Source: Adineta ricciae
Lineage: Eukaryota; Rotifera; Eurotatoria; Adinetida; Adinetidae
Length of the DNA stretch: 64,000 bases
NCBI GenBank assembly: GCA_905250025.1
Contig: CAJNOJ010000109.1
Span: 124,001-188,000 of the forward strand
Reading direction: 5' to 3'
A program made the position numbers and the translations under genes. The notes beneath the pieces were generated by a model, which did not search any database, was not told the origin of the DNA, and saw only the letters and a program-made list of their open reading frames with translations. This document shows positions 23,472 to 33,699 of the stretch, piece by piece; the stretch's first letter is position 1; every line of letters starts with the position of its first letter.

Positions 23472-25501
23472 TTAAGCTGTAACTTGCTGCTGTTGTTGTT
23501 GCTGTTGATAGTATGCCATTGCTGCTTGTTGTTGGGATTCATAAAATTTGTGTCCAGTTGGTTCAGTATGATGATGTGTGAAATTGCTTCTTGGTGTTCT
23601 AGATTTCATAGACGTAAAGAAATTTTCAATGAAACTAAAAATTTGAAAACATACTCAAGAAGTGCAGCTGGGCATGGTTCAATTTCTTTAGCTGTATATT
23701 CTGTTCTATACATGGTAGCATCATCGAATGGTGCTGATGATTGATAAGCAGCTCCTGTTGGTTTGAAGGATGGTTGTGGGCCGCCAGGATGAGGAATATA
23801 ATGTCCTAATGAACAAATAAACCATCGAGAACACTAAAATTCATCATGTAGCTTTACCTTTATATGTAGACATCCCTTCGAATGGCATGTTTGGTGGTGC
23901 ATAGCCAGATTGTGCTCGAATTGCCGGTGGTCGTCCTCCAGGCCATTTACGAAAATCACCACCGTACGTTGTGCTACCATCAAATTTAGCATCAATAGCG
24001 CGTCGTTCAACTGGCTTGACAGCATTAACTTTTGCCAGTGGTTTTGGTGTAAATTCCGAATTGTACATTGTATTCATATCCATATCACCTGGTTTTGGTC
24101 GATATTCTTCTGGTTTATGTGTTTGAATTGGTTGAACTTCCCATCGTTTGAAATCTGTTTTATTTGTTGTTGAATCTTCGAAACGAGCATTCGACGCATA
24201 ACCTTGATTGTCTGGTTTCATTGATCGTGCTGGGAGTGCTACAATGACAATCATTGTTTCAGATAGACATATATTTATCTTATGTATTTATTACTTTACC
24301 TTCTTTTGGTGTGAAATCTTTCTTATGCGTTGTTAACGAATCTAAACTGGCTTTATTGGGCATATATTCCTCTCTTGCACGTTGAAAACGTTCCTGTTGT
24401 GGATGATGAATGTAATCTGTTCGATATCCGGTGCGATCATCGAACGGTTCTTGTGATTGCATAACTGCATGATCAGGTCGGATAGCTTGCCGCATAGCTG
24501 CTTGATGTTTTAAGTAATCTGTTGTGTAAGTACTTTCACCTTTGAACGGATCAGCTGAAGCAACCTTGACAAATTATACAGTGGAACAATAAAAGAAATC
24601 TGAATCATATTCAAAAACATACGTATCCACCATCATGACGAATAGGTTCTGTTCGAGCAGCTTCCCATTTACGATAATCAGCTATAGAAGAGAAAGTACT
24701 GAATAGAAAGAAGCAATTGAGATGCTAGTAGTAATATACCTTTATATGTTGGATCACCTTCAAATGGTGCAGAAACAATTTTTTGTGCATGGTGCTTGAT
24801 CATTTTTGCTGGTTCACCACCCTTAGCTACAATTGATATAAATAGATATTGATCAGAAAGATGACTTTTTTTTCATTTACGTGTATATTCTTTATTATAA
24901 CTTGTCAAAGCATCGAAGTCACCTCGTGGAACATAAACTTCTTCTGGTTTGAACGAACGTGGTTTCTCCATTGTATGTTTGATGTAATCATGTCTAAAAG
25001 TTCACCATAGTAAACACTTATCTCTCTGCCTTTTTCTCTTTTTAAAATTTACTTGTGCGTTGTTTCATCATCCAGTGGTGCTGTATTTGTTTGTAAGGTA
25101 TAATCAGGCTTAAATGATTCCCGTGCAGCACCTTCACGTGGTACGAATTCGGAACGATATTCAGTCACAGCACATGCTTGATCACCTTTACCGACGACAC
25201 CATAAGGACGATGTGGACAACGATGTTTACTAGAGACAGAAATTCATTCGATGGAAAACTATCAAATATCAATAACGACAATAGCGGAAATCTCAATGAA
25301 TCGCGTGTTTTCTCTCTCATATCAGCGTCATGTTCGGAAAAGAATTGCGTAGTTCTTATTTTTCCTAATGCATCGTTAAATTAAAGCGATGTAAATATTC
25401 TCTTGACGTCTGCTTAATATCCATGACAACAGAAAGGTGTTTCAATATAACAAAGATACATACCCACATGTACAGATTTGACAAATACATTGTTTGGTCA
25501 T
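23472..25501 (-). CDS. SAXO: SAXO-type stabilizer of axonemal microtubules
   Basis: About nine exons read leftward from the ATG at 25501. The N terminus MTKQCICQICTCG followed by KHRCPHRP is the Cys-rich signature of SAXO/FAM154 proteins. The rest is a chain of about 60-residue units with alternating motifs: SFKP, then a linker, then D/STTY or TTHK followed by DF/DY. Examples are DDETTHK, FDALTSYNKEY, FEGDPTYKADY, FDDRTGYRTDY, LDSLTTHKKDF, FEDSTTNKTDF, FDGSTTYGGDF and FEGMSTYKGHY. These are the Mn-like modules that bind tubulin inside ciliary doublet microtubules. The C terminus is Gln-rich (QQQQQQQ). An axonemal role fits the ciliated corona of rotifers. Assignment to SAXO1 or SAXO2 is not possible from memory alone. 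Confidence 0.9.
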
Positions 25502-26153
25502 GATGGTTGATTACGAAGATTTGAGTAACAAAAAAAAAGAGTTGAAATCGAAAAATTGATAACTGAAATGAGAATAATGTTTATTCAAGCAGTAAGACTC
25601 GTTCGAATCCTTCAATAACCAACGCACATCTAGAAACAAATAGAAAACATATTGATTCTACAAGGAAATCTTTCTTTCAAAGCGAAATGTAAATTCCGTT
25701 TTCAACTGGGTGTTGGTATATGTTTATATATATTTTCTGTTACGACGACGACGGCGGCGGCAGGAAGGTAAATGATAAGAGGATTTTAATTTCTCTTATG
25801 TGTAGTATGCTACAGATGGTAACTGAAACAGTCAAAGCTTTTTTTTGTTGCATGGCAATGGACATTAAAATGTTGACGCCATTTAACATACGAAAGATGA
25901 CAGAAAATTCAAAAATAATATCAGAATAATTTGTTGAATTTTCAGATACCGCCTGAAAATATCATTCGACGGAAATTGGGTTTATCTCTTGATCATTAAT
26001 TGGAGTTGATTATATGCGCCATCTATGGTACGAATGCACCTGTGTACGCGACACCTAGTTAGAAGATTTTTAATTGGATAATTCCGTCTGGTTCATAGTA
26101 GCAGTTGACGAAAAATTTAGTTTTTCTACTGAATCTTTCGGAACAGTGTGAAC
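25502..26153. other. Divergent promoter region of SAXO and MRPL28 genes
   Basis: No supported gene. The ORF at 25720-25929 lacks motifs. An acceptor-like AAAATTTAG (ending 26120) lies 33 nt upstream of the MRPL28 ATG. Confidence 0.5.
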
Positions 26154-27371
26154 ATGGCGAATCGTTGGAGATATATGGGACATGAGATTGGCGTATGTAC
26201 TCATGTGTTCTATAGTTTTATGTTAAATTCTTGTTCGTTCTTTTAGGGTTGGGTAGCGACAAACCCTGAACCGGCTCAAAAACTCGTTTTTAGACTCGAA
26301 AAAAACAAATGGAAAGGAAACGGACAATATGCTCGTTTACCTGAACATTACAAACAGCGTGCTATCGAACATCTCTATGGAGACAAAGAAGATGTTCATG
26401 ATGTTCGTGATAAACGAAAATTTATTGTGAATCATGAAACCGGTGTTTGGTATGAAATTTACAGTCGATCAAATAGAAATCAGTCACTTTTCAATGTTTA
26501 GGACCCGTACGCAACATGTACCAGTGACCGTTGTACCAACGGTCCAGGCTGATAAAGGCTTATGGGGTGGTGAAGGTGTAGTCATTGGATATGAAGATGG
26601 AGAAGTGAAAGATGACTATTAGTAAGATGAAACGACTTTCCTTACATTTCCAACCTGTTCTTTTAGTCGCTGCTTTGTAACAATACCCAAATTAATGAAA
26701 TTACTTTTCTACAGTGAAATTCTCGATCAACATTATGCTGTTTGTGTTACACGACGTACCGTATCGAAAATAGAAGAAGCAACAACATTCGATCATTATA
26801 TTCTCAAGGTATCATTTCACAAATGCAAACAACAAACGAATAACTAATCTCGTCATTCATAGACTCCGTTACAAGATCTCAACTCTAAGTTTGGCTTTGA
26901 TTTACGCCGACAAATGCTACACAAACTAGCCAATAATGGAGAGAATCTTTGGCTGAATGATCCACAAAAGCGATTGGCAATCTTCAACAAATACAAACAA
27001 TATCAAATACCTGTAAGTCAGTAGCTTTTTTCGATGTACTTTCGGCGAATTCGAGTGTTGCAGAAGGAAGAAATCGACTGGGTTGGTCTATTACCTGATG
27101 AAGCATTAGAAAAATTGGAACAAGAAGAAGACGAAAAGTACGAGCAATCTGTTCGTCCATGGAAAGAGCTATTTCGCGAATCACTCATCGCTGAGCTCTC
27201 TCGACGACAAAAGAATAATGAACCAATAGATATAGTACCGGTAGCATCAAAACCGTAAGCAATCTTTGCTTTGCTTTGTTTTCACACGTAAACTAGATGC
27301 TTGTTAAATATATTTTTAGAGCGCCGAGAAGCCTGAAGGAAAAGGTTATGAATAAGCTGTGGGGATCATGA
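26154..27371 (+). CDS. MRPL28: Mitochondrial ribosomal protein L28
   Basis: Seven exons joined by short introns. The conserved bL28m core is present: an N-terminal half with LPEHYKQRAIEHLYG; the motif KGLWGGEG; then EILDQHYAVCVTRRTVSKIEEA, FDHYILKTPLQDLNSKFG (first 18 residues) and DLRRQMLHKLA. The segment IFNKYKQYQIPKEEIDWVGLLPDEA (first 20 shown: IFNKYKQYQIPKEEIDWVGL) and the acidic C-terminal helix complete the match to animal MRPL28. The protein belongs to the large subunit of the mitochondrial ribosome. The start at 26154 gives a short N terminus (MANRWRYMGHEIG) that may act in import. AATAAA is present at 27447-27452. The adjacent GPCR is convergent. Confidence 0.9.
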
Positions 27372-27446
27372 GATGTGCAAAGTCGTTGCGTGTTTGTTTT
27401 TCTATTGCGTATTTGTATGCCTGTAGGTATTTGTTCGTTTGTTTTT

Positions 27447-27452
27447 AATAAA
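27447..27452 (+). promoter_or_regulatory. Polyadenylation signal AATAAA
   Basis: Canonical hexamer 76 nt after the MRPL28 stop codon. Confidence 0.5.
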
Positions 27453-27604
27453 CATGATTCACAGGTGATCATTCAGCTAGATATTGAAATCAGTTTTTAT
27501 GTCAAAAGAGAACTCTGTAGTACAATAATTTCATTATTTCACAAAACGATAGTTCCAACAGTTGCAGTTTGTTGGTTTCGTAAGTTCTTGGGAAAAAAAT
27601 ACTC

Positions 27605-28564
27605 TTAAAATTCGTCAAACAAACGAATAACTTTCTTACGATAGGCCTTTGATACGATCAGATAAATATAAAAATTCATCGCTGGAATTATAAATACGAT
27701 GATGTAGAATACGTTCTGAAGAAATAAATCGAACGCTTGTTCTTCAGCACTTTCACCGCGAGACGCGCATATTTCCTGGTAAACATTTCGAATTGGTGTC
27801 GGTGAATTAAAAATAATATAGACAACGATCTCCGACAAACCCATGCCGATAAATTGCCGATCTTTTCCTCGTCGAACGCTCGTTACAACTGATATGCCAT
27901 TCATCGGTCTAATACGTGCTCGGCGAATATTTTTCAATGTCACAATAGTCAACAAAGCCGAAATCAAAAGTGGAATCAGAAAACCAATTATCAGATTACT
28001 GTAGAAAATATAACTGGTGAAAAAATCCGAATCAGTGAAACATATGTCATAACCAGGGGACAATTGAACAATACGAATTATCGCTAATAAATAAATATGA
28101 TAGAGTAGAATGAAAAGGGTTACTCCAGCAATAGATCGATAGGCCAAACGACGAGTACTTAGTTGTCGTACCAATGCATTTGATGATGTGATAAGTACTC
28201 GATCAATAGCAGTCAAAACTAAGTAATATCTAGATAACATAAGAAATGTCGTTGCCACATAATAACCTACTTTACAACGTAGAATAGTTTGAGTTGTAAA
28301 ATGAGAATTCGATGCGTACAGTATAATAATCGGTAAAAGAACGCTCACTAGGACAAGCAAGTTGATACAGGCGACCGCTGTAAAATATATCGAGCTGGGA
28401 TTTTGTCGCATCGTTCGTTTTATAAATATAATGCAATTCAAAAGGTTGCCAATAATGCCAAAACTGAATAGAATCGCCCCGCCTACACTAAACAGCCGAA
28501 TTTGAATACTCTTGTACTGATCAGTAATGGAAATGTCCATAGAAGATGCCATAGTATGTTTCAA
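27605..28564 (-). CDS. Orphan rhodopsin-like GPCR (single exon)
   Basis: An intronless frame of 319 codons with seven hydrophobic segments. TM1 carries GIIGNLLNCIIF with the conserved GN. TM2 has a SSIYF start and the TM3 region starts at a cysteine (LRCKVGYY). TM3 ends TAIDRVLITS, so the DRY motif is DRV. TM6 lacks the usual CWxP. TM7 ends with NFYIYLIVSKAYRKKV in place of NPxxY. Such relaxed motifs are common in FMRFamide-like or orphan receptor groups of rotifers. The first ATG is at 28564; a second in-frame Met (MASSMD) four codons later is an equally good start. The ligand is unknown. The ATG faces the LicD-like gene about 600 nt away on the other strand. Confidence 0.85.
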   Translation of the reverse strand: MKHTMASSMDISITDQYKSIQIRLFSVGGAILFSFGIIGNLLNCIIFIKRTMRQNPSSIYFTAVACINLLVLVSVLLPIIILYASNSHFTTQTILRCKVGYYVATTFLMLSRYYLVLTAIDRVLITSSNALVRQLSTRRLAYRSIAGVTLFILLYHIYLLAIIRIVQLSPGYDICFTDSDFFTSYIFYSNLIIGFLIPLLISALLTIVTLKNIRRARIRPMNGISVVTSVRRGKDRQFIGMGLSEIVVYIIFNSPTPIRNVYQEICASRGESAEEQAFDLFLQNVFYIIVFIIPAMNFYIYLIVSKAYRKKVIRLFDEF

Positions 28565-29162
28565 ACGATGTCTCAGAAAAAGAAAATCAAAATTGTTCGA
28601 TAGTAAACTTCACTTGCGAGATTAACATGCGCTGCTTGAACTACAACACATCGCTGTGTTTAGAAATAATAAGTGATGTATGAATCTTTTGCAAGAGAAA
28701 AAGTAAATTCATTTACTAACAGCTTCTAGCAAAAGAGTAAAAACGCGTAATGAATATTAATTTAAGTCTATGTATCGTTATTTTGTAATATGAAATTAAA
28801 ATAAAAAGGAAAATACATTACAAAAACGTCTTCTCCTGAAGACATTTCACAGCGCAAATCCGATGTAATTAACAAACTGTTCTCCATTTATTCACAAATC
28901 ATGTCTATCTGTTTTAAACAATGAAAGGAATCTAATTATAAGCATTGTTATAGTCATGCCTATGAAGGATCATTTTTTATCCTTCTCGTCTGTTTGTTCA
29001 TCTGAACATGATGGAGAAAAGAGTACAGTGTGACTTGTATCCCGGTCAATCTTTCCTTCATGTTTTTTTCTCTTCTTTTCCTTCACGTTTTGTCTTTGTC
29101 TTGTCTATCGAACTACTGACCAATTGTATGTGGCGAACCACAACTGAGGAAAACGATCTGCG
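28565..29162. other. Intergenic region between divergent GPCR and LicD-like genes
   Basis: No gene seen. AT-rich, then a T/C-rich stretch near 29040-29100 before the LicD-like ATG. Confidence 0.5.
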
Positions 29163-30310
29163 ATGACGCCTCGTTTTTATTTTATTACTTCATCGAGTCA
29201 TATTCGTTCATTTTGTCTTAGTTTTTTCTTACTCGCTATTTTATTGACATTTATCAATTTTTTGACCACAACGACGACGACATCGCTCCAGAAATTAACG
29301 ACAGATGACCTCAACATTGAACTGAACTTGACCACAACAACATCGCTTCCGCTTCTAGTCTTAAACTCAAAAGATGTTCACTTCAATCGATTCGATTGTC
29401 ATGAACAAATCGAACACGAAAGAAACCATACGGTTTTATCTAAGCCTTCGATACTATACCAACCGAATGATACATTGTCAAGACAAAATGCAATACCTTA
29501 CAATTATCGGCTTTGGCAATCAGCATTGTCAATGCCTCGAATGGTCACGAAATGCGAACATCGATTAATGATGCAATTATTAAAACGTTTTGATCAATTA
29601 ACAAGAAAATATTCACTTGAATATATGATTATCGATGGAACTTTATTAGGTAATCCAACTTTCTGTTTATTCATCGGTTTTTGTAATCCTTCATTCGAAA
29701 AGGTTCATGGCGCCATCATGATTTAATACCGTGGGATGACGATATCGATCTGATGATGTCAGTTAAATTAAAATCTCGTTTAAATATGGCCATTGAAGCT
29801 GAATCGTTCTCGTCTCCGGATTACATTGAATTTCATCGTCGGTGGGATGCTCCCAAAGCATTTGAATATTACAAATTTTACTTTTCGACATCACCGAAAC
29901 TCAGCGAACATCCATGGCGTTATCCGTTCATTGATTTAATCTTCTATCACGAAAATTCTACACATCTATGGCAAGAAAACATGCAACATATCTCGACGAT
30001 ATCCAAACAAAAGATTTTTCCATTGAAACTGCGCCCGTTCGGATCCTTGTGGTTACCATCACCTCGTTTACCACGTGATTATTTCCGCAGTGTCAATTGG
30101 ACCATGTACGATCACGAATGTGTCTACGGACCTTGGTCACATAAATACGAACGAATGAAAGATGATTTTTACACATATGGAATCAAGTCGAAAGCTGATT
30201 GTAAAGAGTTGAAGAAGTTCTATCCATTTGTTGAACGATCATCGACGGATGATGATGAACGATTAGTTTTCAATGGTGTTGTGACACAGATCATGAAAGC
30301 AAGGTCTTGA
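29163..30310 (+). CDS. LicD/fukutin-related family transferase, type II membrane protein
   Basis: Two exons (29163-29649 and 29703-30310). A cytosolic stub is followed by a hydrophobic anchor near residues 17-36 and a Thr-rich stem (TTTTTTS), as expected for a Golgi type II enzyme. The catalytic region begins MIIDGTLLG, then across the intron GSWRHHDLIPWDDDIDLMM. This is the LicD (PF04991) nucleotidyl/phosphotransferase core with its W-DDD-ID metal-binding acid cluster. Downstream motifs YPFIDLIFY and LPSPRLPRDYF fit the same family. Relatives transfer phosphocholine or ribitol-/glycerol-phosphate to glycans, but the donor and acceptor here are unknown. It resembles nematode W02B3.4-type proteins more than vertebrate FKRP, by memory only. 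All key acids are present. Confidence 0.8.
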
Positions 30311-30616
30311 TATGAACTGAACATTTCATCAGTATTCTCTGATTATAATTTGTACAAGTTCAAATAGCTTTCATTCGATCAAATATATCATATTGTTCAC
30401 TTCCAGTCTCTCGTGTCCTTTTTCATTTATTTTAATCTCGAAGATCATTAATGAAACTACTGAAAACAACAAAGAAAATTAATTTCCCAGGGTTAAAACA
30501 GTTCTCCGTTTCTCACACCTGACCTTCCCTCGAGAATCATTATCATTCATTTAAAAACAACATGTTATCGATTGTTTTTGTTGCACTCGTCGAAATAACA
30601 ACTAATTTTCGACAGC
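30311..30616. other. Short intergenic region
   Basis: Between the LicD-like stop and the ART-TPR start codon. Nothing recognisable. Confidence 0.5.
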
Positions 30617-32766
30617 ATGTCAGAAAACAAGCCACTGTAAGTTCTCAGAACGATCGGATGATTTACATCAGTGATTTTACATTCTCATAGAGTACAAATC
30701 GTAAGATTTTCGTCGATATTGACTGCTGATAAGCTGTTAAGTAATTCGAAATATGGAAATCTTGAAACTTATTCGATTCTTTGGGTTGATCCGTTTGTTA
30801 ATGATGCAAAAGAATATGTCGATGCTCAGCAACGACTTCGCACGGCAATCAATTACATTCGAACATTTAAAACTATTTCAAACTGTGACGATTATATTCA
30901 ATCAATCCCTGATCAAGATCGAATCTTTCTCATCATAAACTCCCAATTAGGTGAAGAATTTGTTCCGCAAATTCATCACTATCGTCAGATCTTTGCGATT
31001 TATATTTATATTATCGATGAAAAACGAAACACACAGTGGAGCAAAGAATTTACAAAAGTAAAATTGAAATTTCTATCTCGTACTCCAATACATTTTCCTT
31101 CTTCTAGATCAAATCTATTAGTATTCAAATAGATAACCTCGTGGCTCGAATCAAATCCGATCGGGCACGTCGAAGTCATAACAAAATCGATGAACCATTA
31201 TCGATTAGTTTGTTTGATTTGAATGTAAGTTATAAGAACAATGATCAATTCATTCGTTCGCATTTGCTGATCGACTGTTTACTTCGCATAAAAGGAAATT
31301 CCACTGATTTTGACAAGTTTATTCATCTATGTGAACAAGAATACCAGGAGAATAAAAGTGAATTAAGCGTTATTCAGGAGTTTAAACAAAATTATTCTAC
31401 ATCACGAGCTGTGCGATGGTATACAAGGCAAACATTTCTCTTTCGAATGCTGAGCAAAGCTTTACGTGTACAAAATCTTGATATCCTCTTTTTATTTCGG
31501 TTTTTTATCTCGGATATTCAACAGCAACTAATTCGAAATCAATGTTCGCAGCCCATGCAACTTTATCGTGCACAATTATTAACAAATGAACAATTTGAGA
31601 CATTGAAAAATGCTATGGGTGGCTTTCTTATGATCAATAGTTTCCTTTCGACAACTCTCGATCGTGATGCATCATTAGAATTACTGAACAGTATAGATTC
31701 TTCCGACGAATTCAATATGCAGCGTGTTTTGTTCGAAATTGAAGCCAATCCACATATCAACGGCGTGAAACCATTTGCGAATATTATCTGGTTAAGTCAT
31801 TGTTTCGGTCAACGAGAAATTTTAATGATGGTTGGCTCGATCTTTCGCATTATGGAGATTCAATATTATGATAATCAGTTGAGTGTTATTCGATTAGTTT
31901 TAACAAATGAACATGATCAAGATCTACAAAATTCATTTGAACATCTAAAACGAGAATACGGTGAGAAAGAAATGGATTTATTGTCATTTGGGCATGTTCT
32001 TTATGATATGGGAAATTTTGAAAACGCGAAGAAATTTTATCTGCGTTTTCTCGATGATATTCCATCGGATCAGCAACATTTAGTGAATTGTTATCATGCA
32101 CTCGGCGAAGTTGCAGCTGATAAAGGAGATTGTGACTCAAGCCTTGAATGGTATCAAAAATTACATGAATTATTAGCACGAACATTAAGTGCAGATGATA
32201 CTCGGCTTGCTGATAGTCATACAGTGATTGGTGATATTTATTGGAAAAAGGCGGATCTCAAACTAGCACTGGATTCGTACAACAAAGCATTGAGTATTTA
32301 TAAACGTGGCTGCGACGAGAATGATTTGACTATCGCAGCCTGTTGGGAAAAGCTCGGTGCTATCTATGAAAAACAGAAGAAATATTTCCAAGCATTGAAC
32401 TCTTATGAAAAAGCATTGAATATTCGTCAGAAATCATTACCTGCCGACGATCTTGTCTTAGGTGCAGCTCATAGTAAAGTGGCAAATATTCGATTATCAC
32501 TCTGTCATTATTATTTGGCTGTAGGTCATTTTAATATCGCATTGAAAATTAAATTAAATTCACTTCCACCTGATCATTTGGACATTGCATCGGATTATCG
32601 CGGAATGGGTCACATGTACAAAGGTTCAGGTGATATAGATCAAGCATTGGTGTATTATGAAAAAGCAGCAGAAATTTACCGAAATAAATTGCCGGCAGAA
32701 CATCCGACTGTTATGGAAATTGAACGAAATATTCAATCTGTTTCGACAGAAAGTACAAAACTCTAA
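30617..32766 (+). CDS. Mono-ADP-ribosyltransferase with C-terminal TPR repeats
   Basis: Three exons: 30617-30636 (MSENKP plus two bases), 30691-31057 and 31108-32766. The tiny first exon ends at a good GTAAGT donor and keeps frame, so it is preferred over a later non-ATG start. The N-terminal region contains WVDPFVNDAKEYVDAQQRLR. The ART fold (arginine-specific type, PF01129-like) shows the R-S-E triad: Arg in LYRAQ (codon 31567-31569), Ser in SFLSTT (31647-31649) and Glu in GQREILMM (31816-31818). From about 32000 on there are about six tetratricopeptide repeats (ALDSYNKALSIYKR, ALNSYEKALNIRQK, ALVYYEKAAEIYRN) of the 42-residue kinesin-light-chain type. It probably modifies protein targets bound through the TPRs; targets are unknown. 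No signal peptide, so likely cytosolic. The fusion is a known bdelloid expansion. Confidence 0.85.
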
Positions 32767-32930
32767 ATTTCTATTTTAAAGAGAAGACTACTAGGATGAT
32801 ACAATGGGGAATGCTTCTGATATTCTGATGTATTTTCATAATATATGTTTCTTTGTAAATGAAAATCAATATAAGTTGGCGCAATGAACCCATTTATAGA
32901 ATCTAATATACGCATAATGTTTGTGGTATC

Positions 32931-33046
32931 GCGAAAGATACTCCTCGGACATTTGCTCTCCGCGAAAACTCTGGTGTAGGTACAAGCCTGAGTAAGGATG
33001 AGGGCGCAGGTGTCGCGGGAGCAACTGTTCGGCGAGCATCTTTCAT
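32931..33046. ncRNA. Candidate structured RNA (unassigned)
   Basis: A GC-rich block (over half GC) within AT-rich spacer, without an ORF. Nested complementary segments pair end to end. GAAAGAT (32933-32939) pairs with ATCTTTC (33038-33044). CTCG (32944-32947) pairs with CGAG (33033-33036), extended by GGAC/GTTC. TTGCTC-T-CCGCG (32953-32964) pairs with CGCGGGAGCAA (33014-33024) with one bulge. Inside, CCTG and CAGG (with ACA/TGT) form a further arm. The strand is undecided. I cannot match it to tRNA, 5S, U-snRNA, SRP, HDV-like or hammerhead consensus patterns. Confidence 0.4.
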
Positions 33047-33500
33047 GGAACTGTATTATTCTACCTTTACTTGTTCAGCGAGTTTCTTTTAATTGCCAAT
33101 AATATCGATTGAAATTGTTGGTTAAAGTTGCAATTCATCGTTAATCGAATAAAAACTTATTGTTTATTTTGGGAACAAAGACAAGCTATTGGCTACTCTC
33201 ATATATTCAACTGTTAATAGAATTATCTGGCGATGCAAATGATGCTATGAGTAAATTCAGAGAAAGTCAAATAGATCAACTTCAGTTAAAACAAAAGTTG
33301 AACTTATTGTATCAAAACGAAATCAATAGGTTAAAATGAATTAGTTTGTTATCCCGAACGATAAAACACATTTTTTCGAGAAACTAGAGGATTTCATATG
33401 AACAGTCGATCTCTCCATAGAGATACACGTTACATTTAACATCTTCCAACCGATCTTTCAAAATAATATTTCTGTCTGTACATATAACGTCGTGTGCGTG

Positions 33501-33548
33501 CATGTCTCTGTGCCGGCTCGAAAATGAACGGCGAGCTTTAAAGACATG
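33501..33548. other. Hairpin in intergenic DNA
   Basis: CATGTCT (33501-33507) is perfectly complementary to AGACATG (33542-33548). An inner GCTCG/CGAGC arm is also possible. Too short for a typical miRNA precursor; function unknown. Confidence 0.3.
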
Positions 33549-33699
33549 TATAGTATAGAGATTGTGAGACTATCGAAGTTGACATCTGTTATCTCCACGA
33601 ATGTTTTTCGACGTCACCTGAAACGTCCGACATTCCATATTGAAGACAAGAAAGCAGTGGTGCAGTATGCACCGAAGCCTCGATAGTAAAATTCTATTG

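Larger units (their letters stand above)
32767..33699. other. Intergenic region with GC-rich structured segment
   Basis: No protein-coding gene. It contains the foldable GC-rich element at 32931-33046 and a smaller hairpin at 33501-33548, both listed separately. Confidence 0.5.

Noticed and set aside
25601..25610. GTTCGAATCC resembling a tRNA T-loop/B-box
   Set aside because: No A-box at the right distance upstream and no acceptor or anticodon stem can be drawn.
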